A DNA stretch of 13,861 nucleotides from positions 1-13,861 of the forward strand of contig URZO01000106.1 in assembly GCA_900552465.1 (NCBI GenBank), given 5' to 3'. The stretch is from an uncultured Parabacteroides sp. Lineage in GTDB: Bacteria > Bacteroidota > Bacteroidia > Bacteroidales > Tannerellaceae. Below the pieces are notes generated by a model. That model saw nothing but the letters and a program-made list of their open reading frames with translations. It had not been told where the DNA came from and did not search any database. Within the stretch, counting starts at the first letter, position 1; every line of letters begins with the position of its first letter. A program made the position numbers and the translations under genes. Below, piece by piece: positions 7,414 to 13,840 of the stretch.

Positions 7414-8028
7414 TTAAGAAGAAAGAGAAGAAACTTGTTTCTGTATTTCTCTTTTTATCATATCCCAATCAGTAATGCTGAACATCAAAGGTTCGGGCTC
7501 TTCTTCCGCATCGTCAAAATAGGAAAGGCTTTTAATGACCATAAATATGGAACCGTCTGTATATTTCTCTGAATAAAAACGAAGCATTTCTTCTAACGAA
7601 AAATATTGGAGGAGGAAATAGACATCAATAAAATCCTTTTTTGTACCTCTGCCAGTTATTGCCGCCAGTTTCATGGCACAAATATCTTCCAGACCTGCCA
7701 GTCGAAGAAAATCAGTGTTATTTACTGGAGCTAACCAAGGATATCCATAGTTTACAAGATCTACTTTTATATTGTTAATGGTGAAGATATGGATGTTCTT
7801 TGAGTTCTTTATGATTGAAATCTTTCCTAAAGGACGGATTATTTCAAGAACCTCATCCGGCTCTATAGACAAAGCTCCAAATAAATCTAAATCAACAGAT
7901 GTTCGATGGCCAATTTGTAAAGCCAGCGAAGTTCCTCCTGCCAGACGCAGACTTTCAAATTCCGGAATAGCCAGAAGATTTTTTAAAAGTTCCAGTGTTG
8001 CGGGATCGATTGTTTTGTAGTGTAGCAT
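7414..8028 (-). CDS. AbiEii/AbiGii-type nucleotidyltransferase, putative toxin
   Basis: The 204-residue protein has the nucleotidyltransferase signature of AbiEii toxins: GGTSLALQIGHRTSVDLDLF (31-50), where GGTS binds the nucleotide and D46/D48 are the metal-binding aspartates. Further family motifs are KVD (88-90), a conserved MKLAAI lysine (K120) and RGTKKDFIDVYFLL (127-140). AbiEii-type enzymes transfer nucleotides, in studied relatives to tRNA, and act as the toxic half of type IV-like toxin-antitoxin or phage abortive-infection pairs. I chose the ATG at 8028, which starts just ahead of the family's usual N-terminus; the frame runs open to 8115, but the upstream residues look non-coding and overlap the neighbour. 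The gene overlaps the end of the upstream DUF6922-like gene by 46 nt. All catalytic residues are kept, so it is probably functional. The toxin role is inferred from family. Confidence 0.88.
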   Translation of the reverse strand: MLHYKTIDPATLELLKNLLAIPEFESLRLAGGTSLALQIGHRTSVDLDLFGALSIEPDEVLEIIRPLGKISIIKNSKNIHIFTINNIKVDLVNYGYPWLAPVNNTDFLRLAGLEDICAMKLAAITGRGTKKDFIDVYFLLQYFSLEEMLRFYSEKYTDGSIFMVIKSLSYFDDAEEEPEPLMFSITDWDMIKREIQKQVSSLSS

Positions 8029-8294
8029 CTGAACTGTTCTCTTGGAATGTGTGATATTGTTGAAATAAAAGCGAGAGCCCGGGGTTCGAGATCCCGGAAC
8101 TTTTTTGCGGTACAAGCTATATCAGATATTGGAATATAACGGCAAAGTAAATCCCAGTCATTTAAAGTACCGTATTCCAGTACACGTTTGATAATAAAAG
8201 CGCCATGATGATCCCAGTCCAGTTTATCCCGGTCTGTATCCCAGAATAAATGCGGGGAAAACTTTCCGATAATATCTTGTTTGACTGTTTGCAT
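7983..8294 (-). CDS. DUF6922-like protein, putative antitoxin partner
   Basis: This 103-residue protein has no signal peptide and a pattern I associate with small proteins encoded directly before AbiEii-type genes in Bacteroidetes (DUF6922): LFWD near the start, LDWDHHGAFIIKRVLEYGTLNDW (25-47), LEPRALAFIS (69-78) and FRCYTTKQ near the end (88-95). It overlaps the toxin gene by 46 nt, so the two are surely co-transcribed and probably translationally coupled. It is not the classic AbiEi antitoxin with a winged-helix domain; the small size and alternating charged/hydrophobic character fit a helical DNA-binding or toxin-neutralising protein. It is first in the operon, as antitoxins usually are. 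A perfect -7 box stands about 30 nt upstream. The antitoxin role is inferred from gene order only. Confidence 0.78.
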   Translation of the reverse strand: MQTVKQDIIGKFSPHLFWDTDRDKLDWDHHGAFIIKRVLEYGTLNDWDLLCRYIPISDIACTAKKFRDLEPRALAFISTISHIPREQFRCYTTKQSIPQHWNF

Positions 8295-8324
8295 ATAGCC
8301 TTTATTTGTTTATTGTTCTGTCGA

Positions 8325-8332
8325 CAAATATA
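8325..8332 (-). promoter_or_regulatory. -7 promoter element of the putative toxin-antitoxin unit
   Basis: The minus strand reads TATATTTG, a perfect TAnnTTTG match, 30 nt ahead of the ATG at 8294. No clear TTTG is found at -33. The element sits in the short gap between this unit and the end of the upstream porin gene, so the two-gene unit can be transcribed apart from the phosphate locus. Confidence 0.55.
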
Positions 8333-8342
8333 CAGACTTTTC

Positions 8343-9545
8343 TTAATATAACGGCAATTTATAAATAAATCCAACCGATAAGCGTTGGGTGTTTTCGACA
8401 GAAGCACCCAGCGCTTTTGCTTTTTCCGTCAGGCTGTAGGAACGGCCTGTTCCTGTCAGGAAGATGTGCAGGTTTTCGTCTGCCATCGGATAGAATTCGA
8501 TACCGGCCTGATAGCCCCAGGCGGTGCGGTATTTTCCGGAAGGGAGCGCATCTTCACTACTTCCGGCTTTATAGACGGAACCTGTTTCGTACATGCCTTT
8601 GGCAGAAACGTTCCATTTCGGATGAAAACGGCAGTTCATTTTGGCTACAAACGAAATATACTGGACATTGCGGAGGCAGACAGGGCCTTCTTCATCCTCA
8701 TTGCCAACCGGAATCGATTCGGTCAGGATGCCCAGCGGGTCGAGCGAACCGCGTGTATACATCACATCCAGATAGCCGTCGAACGGGCCGGTACAGACAT
8801 TGTGTCCCGCCCAGGCCATATACATCCATTTCCCTTTAGCCTGCTCGCCGGCGGTAGCTGAGTAACGGAGGTTTAACACTTCGTCCAGATAGCTGCTGTT
8901 CCAATTAAACGTATAGAAAAGCGGAGCGCGCGGCTTTTCTATCCCGGCGGGCAGTATGCCGTAGGCATCTTCCATGCTGCCGATGCGGTTGTCCGTCACC
9001 TGTACGCGCAATTCCTGCGAGGGCGTCAGTTGGTAAGCCAACGTTGCACCTGTGAAATAGCAGTCCATATACTCGTTCATGTCGCTGTACTCATATACCT
9101 CGACCGGATTCATGTCATATTCAAATCCACCCCAGGCAGCATCCTGTTTTCCGAGGATAACCGAGAATTTGTCGTTTAGGCGGTAACCGATCAAGGCATA
9201 CTCGATCGATTCCGGCAGGTTTTCCAAGTCCATCCCTTCATTTCCCTGGTTGAGGTTTTGCCGGTACCAGTAGAAAAGCCGGTCGTTTACTTCGCCGGCC
9301 GCTTCGAGCTTGATATGGTTAAAACGGAAAGCCGCTTCATCCAGCTTGTTACCGGTGAAGAACGTATTAAAAGAGGCGTGCATTTCCAGATTCAGATTGA
9401 ATACATTATTCCGCCGGGGAATCTTTGTTGCATATTCAAACAGGGAAACGGCAGACGAATCCCGTTCGGGGATGATCGATTGCGCCTGCGAGAAAGTAGT
9501 ACATAAAAAGAAGGCTGACAGCCAGAATGCCGTTAGTCGTTTCAT
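8343..9545 (-). CDS. OprO/OprP-like outer-membrane porin, probably for phosphate
   Basis: The 400-residue protein begins with a Sec signal peptide (MKRLTAFWLSAFFLCTTFSQA, cut before QS) and consists of alternating polar/aromatic strands such as FRFNHIKLEAAGEVNDRLFY, YALIGYRLNDKFSVILGKQ and FWNVSAKGMYETGS-like repeats. It ends in VGFIYKLPLY, a terminal aromatic beta-signal for outer-membrane insertion. The pattern GKQDAAWGGFEYDMNP matches the OprO/OprP porin superfamily. It lies 39 nt after phoU in the pst locus, which supports a role in phosphate (or polyphosphate) passage through the outer membrane. A perfect -7 box directly follows the phoU stop codon, so it may have its own promoter as well as readthrough. 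Phosphate specificity is inferred from position; other Bacteroidetes OprO/P-like porins may serve other anions. Confidence 0.82.
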   Translation of the reverse strand: MKRLTAFWLSAFFLCTTFSQAQSIIPERDSSAVSLFEYATKIPRRNNVFNLNLEMHASFNTFFTGNKLDEAAFRFNHIKLEAAGEVNDRLFYWYRQNLNQGNEGMDLENLPESIEYALIGYRLNDKFSVILGKQDAAWGGFEYDMNPVEVYEYSDMNEYMDCYFTGATLAYQLTPSQELRVQVTDNRIGSMEDAYGILPAGIEKPRAPLFYTFNWNSSYLDEVLNLRYSATAGEQAKGKWMYMAWAGHNVCTGPFDGYLDVMYTRGSLDPLGILTESIPVGNEDEEGPVCLRNVQYISFVAKMNCRFHPKWNVSAKGMYETGSVYKAGSSEDALPSGKYRTAWGYQAGIEFYPMADENLHIFLTGTGRSYSLTEKAKALGASVENTQRLSVGFIYKLPLY

Positions 9546-9576
9546 TGTCGATTACGATTGTGTTTGATTCTGGCTG

Positions 9577-9584
9577 CAAAGATA
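9577..9584 (-). promoter_or_regulatory. -7 promoter element for the porin gene
   Basis: The minus strand reads TATCTTTG, a perfect TAnnTTTG match, starting at the base after the phoU stop codon and 31 nt ahead of the porin ATG. No -33 TTTG and no TGTTAC repeats are seen upstream, so its regulation is not evident. Confidence 0.5.
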
Positions 9585-10262
9585 CTATTTCTCTTCAGTT
9601 TTGCCCATGTGTTTCATCACCTTTGCATCCAGATAAAAGATCAGTTCTTCTGCAATATTCGTACAGTGGTCGCCGAAACGCTCCATCTTGCGGATCACGC
9701 CGGCCATATAAAGGCCTGCCAGCGCACTGCTCGGATGAGCTTCGATATAGTTGGCAATCAGGTGTGTCGAATTATGATTGATTTCGTCGATAAGATTGTC
9801 TTTCATGAAAATGCGTGAGGCGATCTCCGAGCTTTCCTTCTCGAAGGCTTCCTGCGCGAGGGAGAACATGGAGAGAAGCTCCTGTAGCATCTCTTCCACG
9901 CGTGTATCCTTGATCAATTCCGGGTCGAGCGGTTCCCCTTCCGGCAGGTTGACGGAGAAACGGGCGATACTCTCGGCAAAATCACCCAACCGTTCGAGGT
10001 TCGTATTGATCTTATACATCGCCAGCACGAAGCGGAGGTCGACGGCTACCGGCGCATACAGGGCGATGATGTCCTCGCAGTCGCTGTCTATCTTCAGTTC
10101 GAAAGCATTCACGCGGCGTTCGCGATTGATGACTTTATAGGCAAGTTCCTTGTCACCTGTCAGCATAGCTTCGCCGGCATTGTATATCTGCTGGTGGACA
10201 AGCGCCCACATCTCGTTGATCGTATTCTTCAACGTCGTTATTTCCTTCTCAATGACTTTCAT
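9585..10262 (-). CDS. phoU: PhoU, phosphate signalling/transport regulator
   Basis: This 225-residue cytoplasmic protein has the two-fold repeated three-helix bundle of PhoU with a metal-binding motif in each half: NLERLGDFAESIAR (88-101) and KMERFGDHCTNIAEE (192-206). The acidic pairs E90/D94 and E194/D198 are the expected ligands. PhoU links the PstSCAB transporter to the histidine kinase of the Pho regulon, keeping signalling off when phosphate is plentiful and limiting uptake. The length is standard. It is the gene after pstB, 33 nt downstream in an AT-rich gap, in the usual pstC-pstA-pstB-phoU order. No PhoR/PhoB pair is in the window, so the kinase partner must be elsewhere. Confidence 0.96.
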   Translation of the reverse strand: MKVIEKEITTLKNTINEMWALVHQQIYNAGEAMLTGDKELAYKVINRERRVNAFELKIDSDCEDIIALYAPVAVDLRFVLAMYKINTNLERLGDFAESIARFSVNLPEGEPLDPELIKDTRVEEMLQELLSMFSLAQEAFEKESSEIASRIFMKDNLIDEINHNSTHLIANYIEAHPSSALAGLYMAGVIRKMERFGDHCTNIAEELIFYLDAKVMKHMGKTEEK

Positions 10263-10295
10263 CTGTTTATTAATTATTAATTCTTAATTTTTTAA

Positions 10296-11048
10296 CTACC
10301 CAAACCTTCCCGTAATATAATTCTGAGTCGATTCCTTTTCCGGATTAGTGAATATTTTACGCGTATCACCATATTCGATCAGTTCTCCCAAATAGAAATA
10401 TCCCGTCTTATCGCTCACACGGGCAGCCTGCTGCATGTTGTGCGTGACGATTACGATGGTATAATCCTTTTTCAGCTCATGCACCAGATCTTCAATCTTG
10501 CTTGTCGAGATCGGGTCGAGGGCCGAGGTCGGTTCGTCCATCAGCAGGATAGAGGGGGAAATTGCTAATGCGCGGGCAATACAAAGCCGTTGTTGCTGGC
10601 CGCCGGAAAGGGCGAAAGCCGAATCTTTCAGCTTATCCTTCACTTCTTCCCAGAGGACTACCTGTTTCAGGCTCTTAACCACTGTTTCTTCAATATATTC
10701 TTTGTCTTTGATTCCATTGACACGGAGCCCGTAAGCGACATTTTCAAAGATCGTTTTCGGGAACGGATTAGGCTTCTGGAATACCATTCCGACATTTTTA
10801 CGGAGTGTATCGATCTTTTCCCCTTTTTCGTAGATATTCCGCCCGTCGATGAAGATTTTCCCTTCCAGACGCGTGTCCGAAATCAGATCGTTCATGCGGT
10901 TGAATAGACGGAGGAAGGTAGATTTTCCACAGCCCGACGGGCCGATAAAGGCTACCGAGGTATTGGCTTCTATCTGCATCGAGATGTTTTTCAATGCATG
11001 GAAATCGCCATAATAGAAATCTACGTTTTGAGCATCAATCTTTATCAT
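10296..11048 (-). CDS. pstB: PstB, ATPase of the phosphate ABC transporter
   Basis: The 250-residue ATPase carries Walker A GPSGCGKST (36-44), the Q-loop with the PstB-specific QKPNPFPKTIFENVAYGLR (91-109), signature LSGGQQQR (147-154), Walker B ILLMDEPTSALD (167-178; D171, E172) and switch H203. The C-terminal GRFG ending is typical of PstB. It powers phosphate uptake by binding PstC and PstA at the cytoplasmic face. It is separated from pstA by a 106-nt gap that holds short repeats able to form a hairpin. The identification is secure. Confidence 0.97.
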   Translation of the reverse strand: MIKIDAQNVDFYYGDFHALKNISMQIEANTSVAFIGPSGCGKSTFLRLFNRMNDLISDTRLEGKIFIDGRNIYEKGEKIDTLRKNVGMVFQKPNPFPKTIFENVAYGLRVNGIKDKEYIEETVVKSLKQVVLWEEVKDKLKDSAFALSGGQQQRLCIARALAISPSILLMDEPTSALDPISTSKIEDLVHELKKDYTIVIVTHNMQQAARVSDKTGYFYLGELIEYGDTRKIFTNPEKESTQNYITGRFG

Positions 11049-11062
11049 ACTAATAATTTATT

Positions 11063-11152
11063 AATTTGCCAATTTGCCAATATGCCAATGAAAATACATC
11101 TATTCTTAATTGGCACATTTAGCAAAGCGCCACATTGACCTATTGGCACATT
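11063..11152. repeat. Short direct and inverted repeats between pstA and pstB
   Basis: Three 8-bp units in a row (11063-11086: AATTTGCC, AATTTGCC, AATATGCC, then AATG) face two copies of TTGGCACATT at 11110-11119 and 11143-11152, with a variant GCCACATT between them. TGCCAAT and ATTGGCA are inverted, so the transcript can fold across the pstA-pstB gap. The units look like a low-complexity intergenic repeat of the kind found in Bacteroidales. They could stabilise mRNA ends or tune pstB expression relative to pstA. Confidence 0.6.
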
Positions 11153-11154
11153 AT

Positions 11155-12042
11155 CTAATTCATTTTTACCTTTTTGGCGAAGTAGTTACGCAAAGCATTA
11201 GCCAGCAGGTTGACAATCAATACGATTGCAATCAATACCAATGCCGTTCCGTATGCCATGCCGCGTGAGGCTTCGACGTCCGTACCGCTGGTCGAAATTA
11301 CATACAGGTGATAGGGCAATGCCATACACTGGTCGAATATGCTTTCCGGCAGTTGAGGAAGGAAGTAGGCGGCTACGGTGAACAGGATCGGTGCCGTTTC
11401 CCCCGAAACACGTCCGACAGACAGGATCAGGCCGGTGATGATATTCGGGAATGCCATCGGAAGCACCACGCGGCGGATTGTCTGTAGTTTTGTTGCGCCC
11501 AGAGCCAGGCTCCCGTGGCGGAACGAATCTTCAATACTTTTCAAGGCCTCTTCTGTTGTACGGATAATCAGTGGCAACGACATCAGTGCTAATGTAAACG
11601 AACCGGCTATGATAGAGTCGCCCCATCCCAGCGTGTTGACAAACAGTGACATACCGAACAGGCCGAACACGACCGAAGGTACGCCGCTCAGGTTGTTCGT
11701 CATGACGCGTATGAAACGGATCAACTTGCCGTTTGTCGCGTATTCATTCATATAAATACCGCTCATGATCCCGATCGGGAAACTGATGATACTGCTTCCG
11801 AGGATGAGGTAGAACGTTCCGACGATTGCCGGATAGATTCCCCCTTTTGTCATGCCGTCTTCAGGTGCTTTCGTCAGGAAATCCCAACTGATCACGCTGC
11901 CTCCCTTGATGATGATAAAGCCCAGGATCACAAACAGGATCGCAACTACTAAATAGCTCAGGAAGGTAAAGAAACCGAAAGCCAACTTTTGTGAGGAACG
12001 TTTCTTAGCGTCTATATTTCCTACTTTTTGTACAGGTGCCAT
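11155..12042 (-). CDS. pstA: PstA, phosphate ABC transporter permease
   Basis: This 295-residue inner-membrane protein has about six transmembrane helices (near 25-46, 70-95, 122-138, 143-160, 200-220 and 264-285). It has the PstA features GMTKGGIYPAIVGTF (63-77), GVPSVVFGLFGM (120-131), the cytoplasmic EAA loop around 165-195 (EALKSI...GSLALGATKLQTIRRVVLP), which contacts PstB, and GRVSGETAPILF (210-221). It forms the phosphate channel together with PstC. Only 10 nt separate it from the pstC stop, so the two are translated from one message. Length and motifs are standard, with a somewhat long basic N-terminus. Confidence 0.96.
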   Translation of the reverse strand: MAPVQKVGNIDAKKRSSQKLAFGFFTFLSYLVVAILFVILGFIIIKGGSVISWDFLTKAPEDGMTKGGIYPAIVGTFYLILGSSIISFPIGIMSGIYMNEYATNGKLIRFIRVMTNNLSGVPSVVFGLFGMSLFVNTLGWGDSIIAGSFTLALMSLPLIIRTTEEALKSIEDSFRHGSLALGATKLQTIRRVVLPMAFPNIITGLILSVGRVSGETAPILFTVAAYFLPQLPESIFDQCMALPYHLYVISTSGTDVEASRGMAYGTALVLIAIVLIVNLLANALRNYFAKKVKMN

Positions 12043-12052
12043 ATTCTATTAA

Positions 12053-13243
12053 TCAGATTTTTCTTTTAGATGAAATATATTCAACCGTGATACTCAATAT
12101 CAAGGTGATGAGGAAAAGGACTGCACCCAGCAGGAACAACGCTTCGTAGTGTGCACCGCCGGCAGGCGCCTCTCCGAGTTCGGCAGCAATGGTTGCCGGA
12201 ATGGTTCGTACAGGTTCAAAGAAGGATGTCGGGATGACAGCCGCATTTCCGGTTACCATCAGCACCGCCATTGTCTCGCCTATCGCACGTCCGATACCCA
12301 GCACGATAGCCGACGTGATACCGGAGATCGAGTAGGGGATTACTACCTTATAAATGGTTTGCCATTGAGTTGCCCCCAATGCCAGACTTGCCTCTTTCAT
12401 AGCACGTGGTGTCGTCCGCATGGCATCTTCTGCAACGGTAATAATGGTGGGAAGAGCCATGATCGCCAACACAACGCTGCCGGCGAAAGCCGTTTCACCG
12501 ACCGGCAGATGAAGCCCTTTCTGTATCAACGGAACGATCACCACCAACCCGAAGAAACCATAGACGACAGACGGGATGCCAGCAAGCAGTTCGATGATAG
12601 GCTTCAGTAAATCGCGTGTCCGTTTGTTTGCAATCTCCGCCATATAGATCGCAACGGCTATCCCGAAAGGAAGCGAGAGGACGATTGCGCCGATACTGAC
12701 GAGCAACGTCCCCAACAATAGCGGAACCAGTCCGAATATCGGGGCGGGAGTGGAGGTAGGATACCATTTTGTCCCGCCGAAAAATTCACCCGGCGTGATC
12801 TTCTCTTCCGGAAGAATCCTGCCCTGAAAGCCGTTTTCCAACAGATATTGTTTCGGGAAGAACGCAATGATGCCCGGCTCTTTAGCCACCAGCTCGCTGA
12901 TTTTCTGCGGTACATACTGAAACTCGTCGCCCAGCTCTTCTTCGGAGTAGTAATTGGTCAGATCGGAGAAACGGAATATCAGGATTTCTTGGTCTTTCCC
13001 TGTTATATCTTTCCAGTTACTGATGTCTCCGTCGAAAATATCCATGATCTTTTCCGGCGATAGTTTTTTCACGTCATTACTTTCATTTACGGCAAGTACG
13101 TAACCTTCTTCAATGGCCGGAGTGTTAAAAAGGCCGCCAGCCTCTTTAAACAGGAAAAAGACAATCAGTAAAATCGTCAAACTGCTGACACTTCCGCTGA
13201 TAAGCAATCCCCCTTCTACAATCTTTTCGAAAAACTTTTTCAC
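12053..13243 (-). CDS. pstC: PstC, phosphate ABC transporter permease with a PstS-like periplasmic insert
   Basis: The C-terminal part is a standard PstC: GTLLVS...PFGIAVAIYMAEIA, ELLAGIPSVVYGFFGLVVIVP, the EAA loop (MKEASLALGATQWQTIYKVVIP) and GIGRAIGETMAVLMVTGN. At 396 residues it is roughly 80-100 longer than usual. The extra stretch lies between the first transmembrane helix (about 18-33) and the second (about 170-190), so it should face the periplasm. The insert reads LSPEKIMDIFDGDISNWKDI, then FRFSD, then KEPGIIAFFPKQYL. It resembles the second half of a PstS-type binding protein, but the phosphate-binding RxxxSGT motif is not preserved. I prefer the GTG at 13243 as start (AGG 8 nt upstream, basic N-terminus). 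A TTG at 13270 would add nine residues but overlaps the predicted -7 box. It is first in the operon; no pstS precedes it in the window. Confidence 0.94.
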   Translation of the reverse strand: MKKFFEKIVEGGLLISGSVSSLTILLIVFFLFKEAGGLFNTPAIEEGYVLAVNESNDVKKLSPEKIMDIFDGDISNWKDITGKDQEILIFRFSDLTNYYSEEELGDEFQYVPQKISELVAKEPGIIAFFPKQYLLENGFQGRILPEEKITPGEFFGGTKWYPTSTPAPIFGLVPLLLGTLLVSIGAIVLSLPFGIAVAIYMAEIANKRTRDLLKPIIELLAGIPSVVYGFFGLVVIVPLIQKGLHLPVGETAFAGSVVLAIMALPTIITVAEDAMRTTPRAMKEASLALGATQWQTIYKVVIPYSISGITSAIVLGIGRAIGETMAVLMVTGNAAVIPTSFFEPVRTIPATIAAELGEAPAGGAHYEALFLLGAVLFLITLILSITVEYISSKRKI

Positions 13244-13267
13244 TTTGTTTACCTTTTTATTCTGCTG

Positions 13268-13334
13268 CAAAGGAACGAAACAGACATTAAGATGCTGTTA
13301 CACGAGGTTGAATGAGGTGTTACGATTTTGTTAC
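13268..13334 (-). promoter_or_regulatory. pstC promoter with Pho-box-like TGTTAC repeats
   Basis: TGTTAC occurs at 13296-13301, 13318-13323 and 13329-13334 (GTAACA in the direction of pstC transcription). Spacings are 22 and 11 bp, so all three lie on one face of the helix. A weaker unit (GAAATA) continues the 11-bp phase at 13340-13345. Twenty nt downstream the minus strand reads TTCCTTTG (13268-13275), one base off TAnnTTTG. Direct repeats with 11-bp phasing ahead of a -7 box are how PhoB/PhoP-type activators bind. Binding by a Pho regulator is inferred from this layout and the genes it controls. Confidence 0.6.
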
Positions 13335-13512
13335 GTTTGTATTTCAGGATTCATTGCAGGCCATTATTCAATTGATCCTGATCAAATGGAAATTCCTTCC
13401 TTATGAATTGTTATTATGATATATTTATTTTATAATTATGATAGATGTAATTATTAATTTAAATATATATAGAAATAATATATGATATATATCAAAAGTA
13501 TAATTGATAGGA

Positions 13513-13596
13513 GTGAAAATAGAAAGCCTTGCCGACTCTTTTGAAAAAGGATGCGCAGGTTTTCGGATTTGCTTCGGCTCTCATTTTACAAAATAG
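13513..13596 (+). other. Doubtful 27-codon mini-ORF in the right intergenic region
   Basis: A GTG at 13513 opens a 27-codon frame ending at a TAG (13594-13596), encoding a peptide beginning MKIESLADSFEKGCAGFR. The frame stays open past that TAG for 16 more codons to a second TAG at 13645-13647. It sits in otherwise AT-rich non-coding DNA (13385-13861) and is noticeably less AT-rich than its surroundings. It could be a tiny gene, a remnant, or part of a dispersed intergenic element or small RNA. I do not recognise a family. Confidence 0.25.
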
Positions 13597-13735
13597 GCTC
13601 ATTTTTCTCCTGTTTTGATGCTTTTCTTCAAAAATGCAAGATTTTAGCTTGTAGTATTACTTAAATATAACGCTGTAATTGTTTAATAATCAAGTGAATA
13701 TATGATAGGTGTGGAAATTACAAAAAGTGCCGTTT

Positions 13736-13767
13736 TTTGTATATATAATTGGTATTTTTATCTTTTG
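13736..13767 (+). promoter_or_regulatory. Candidate plus-strand promoter for a gene beyond the right edge
   Basis: TTTG at 13736-13739 followed after 19 nt by TATCTTTT (13759-13766, then G) fits the Bacteroidetes -33/-7 pair TTTG-N19-21-TAnnTTTG, with one off base. Inverted copies of GGAAATTACAA (13713-13723) and TTGTAATTTCC (13788-13798), plus a related TTTTGTAATTT (13763-13773), flank it and could bind a regulator. Confidence 0.4.
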
Positions 13768-13809
13768 TAATTTGCTGGGAATCAACATTGTAATTTCCTG
13801 AAATTGAAA

Positions 13810-13840
13810 TGACGAAAAAAACGTACGTTTATTTTCGTCA
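13810..13840. repeat. 31-nt near-perfect palindrome near the right edge
   Basis: Outer arms TGACGAAAA and TTTTCGTCA (9 bp) enclose the palindromic core AAACGTACGTTT, with a single unpaired A on the right side. No T-run follows on either strand, so it is unlikely to be an intrinsic terminator. It lies about 40-70 nt downstream of a candidate plus-strand promoter, in the place of an operator or a leader hairpin. Confidence 0.65.

Noticed and set aside
8162..8407. 81-codon minus-strand frame overlapping the DUF6922-like gene and the porin end
   Set aside because: It overlaps two better-supported genes in another frame, includes the predicted promoter, and has no recognisable features.
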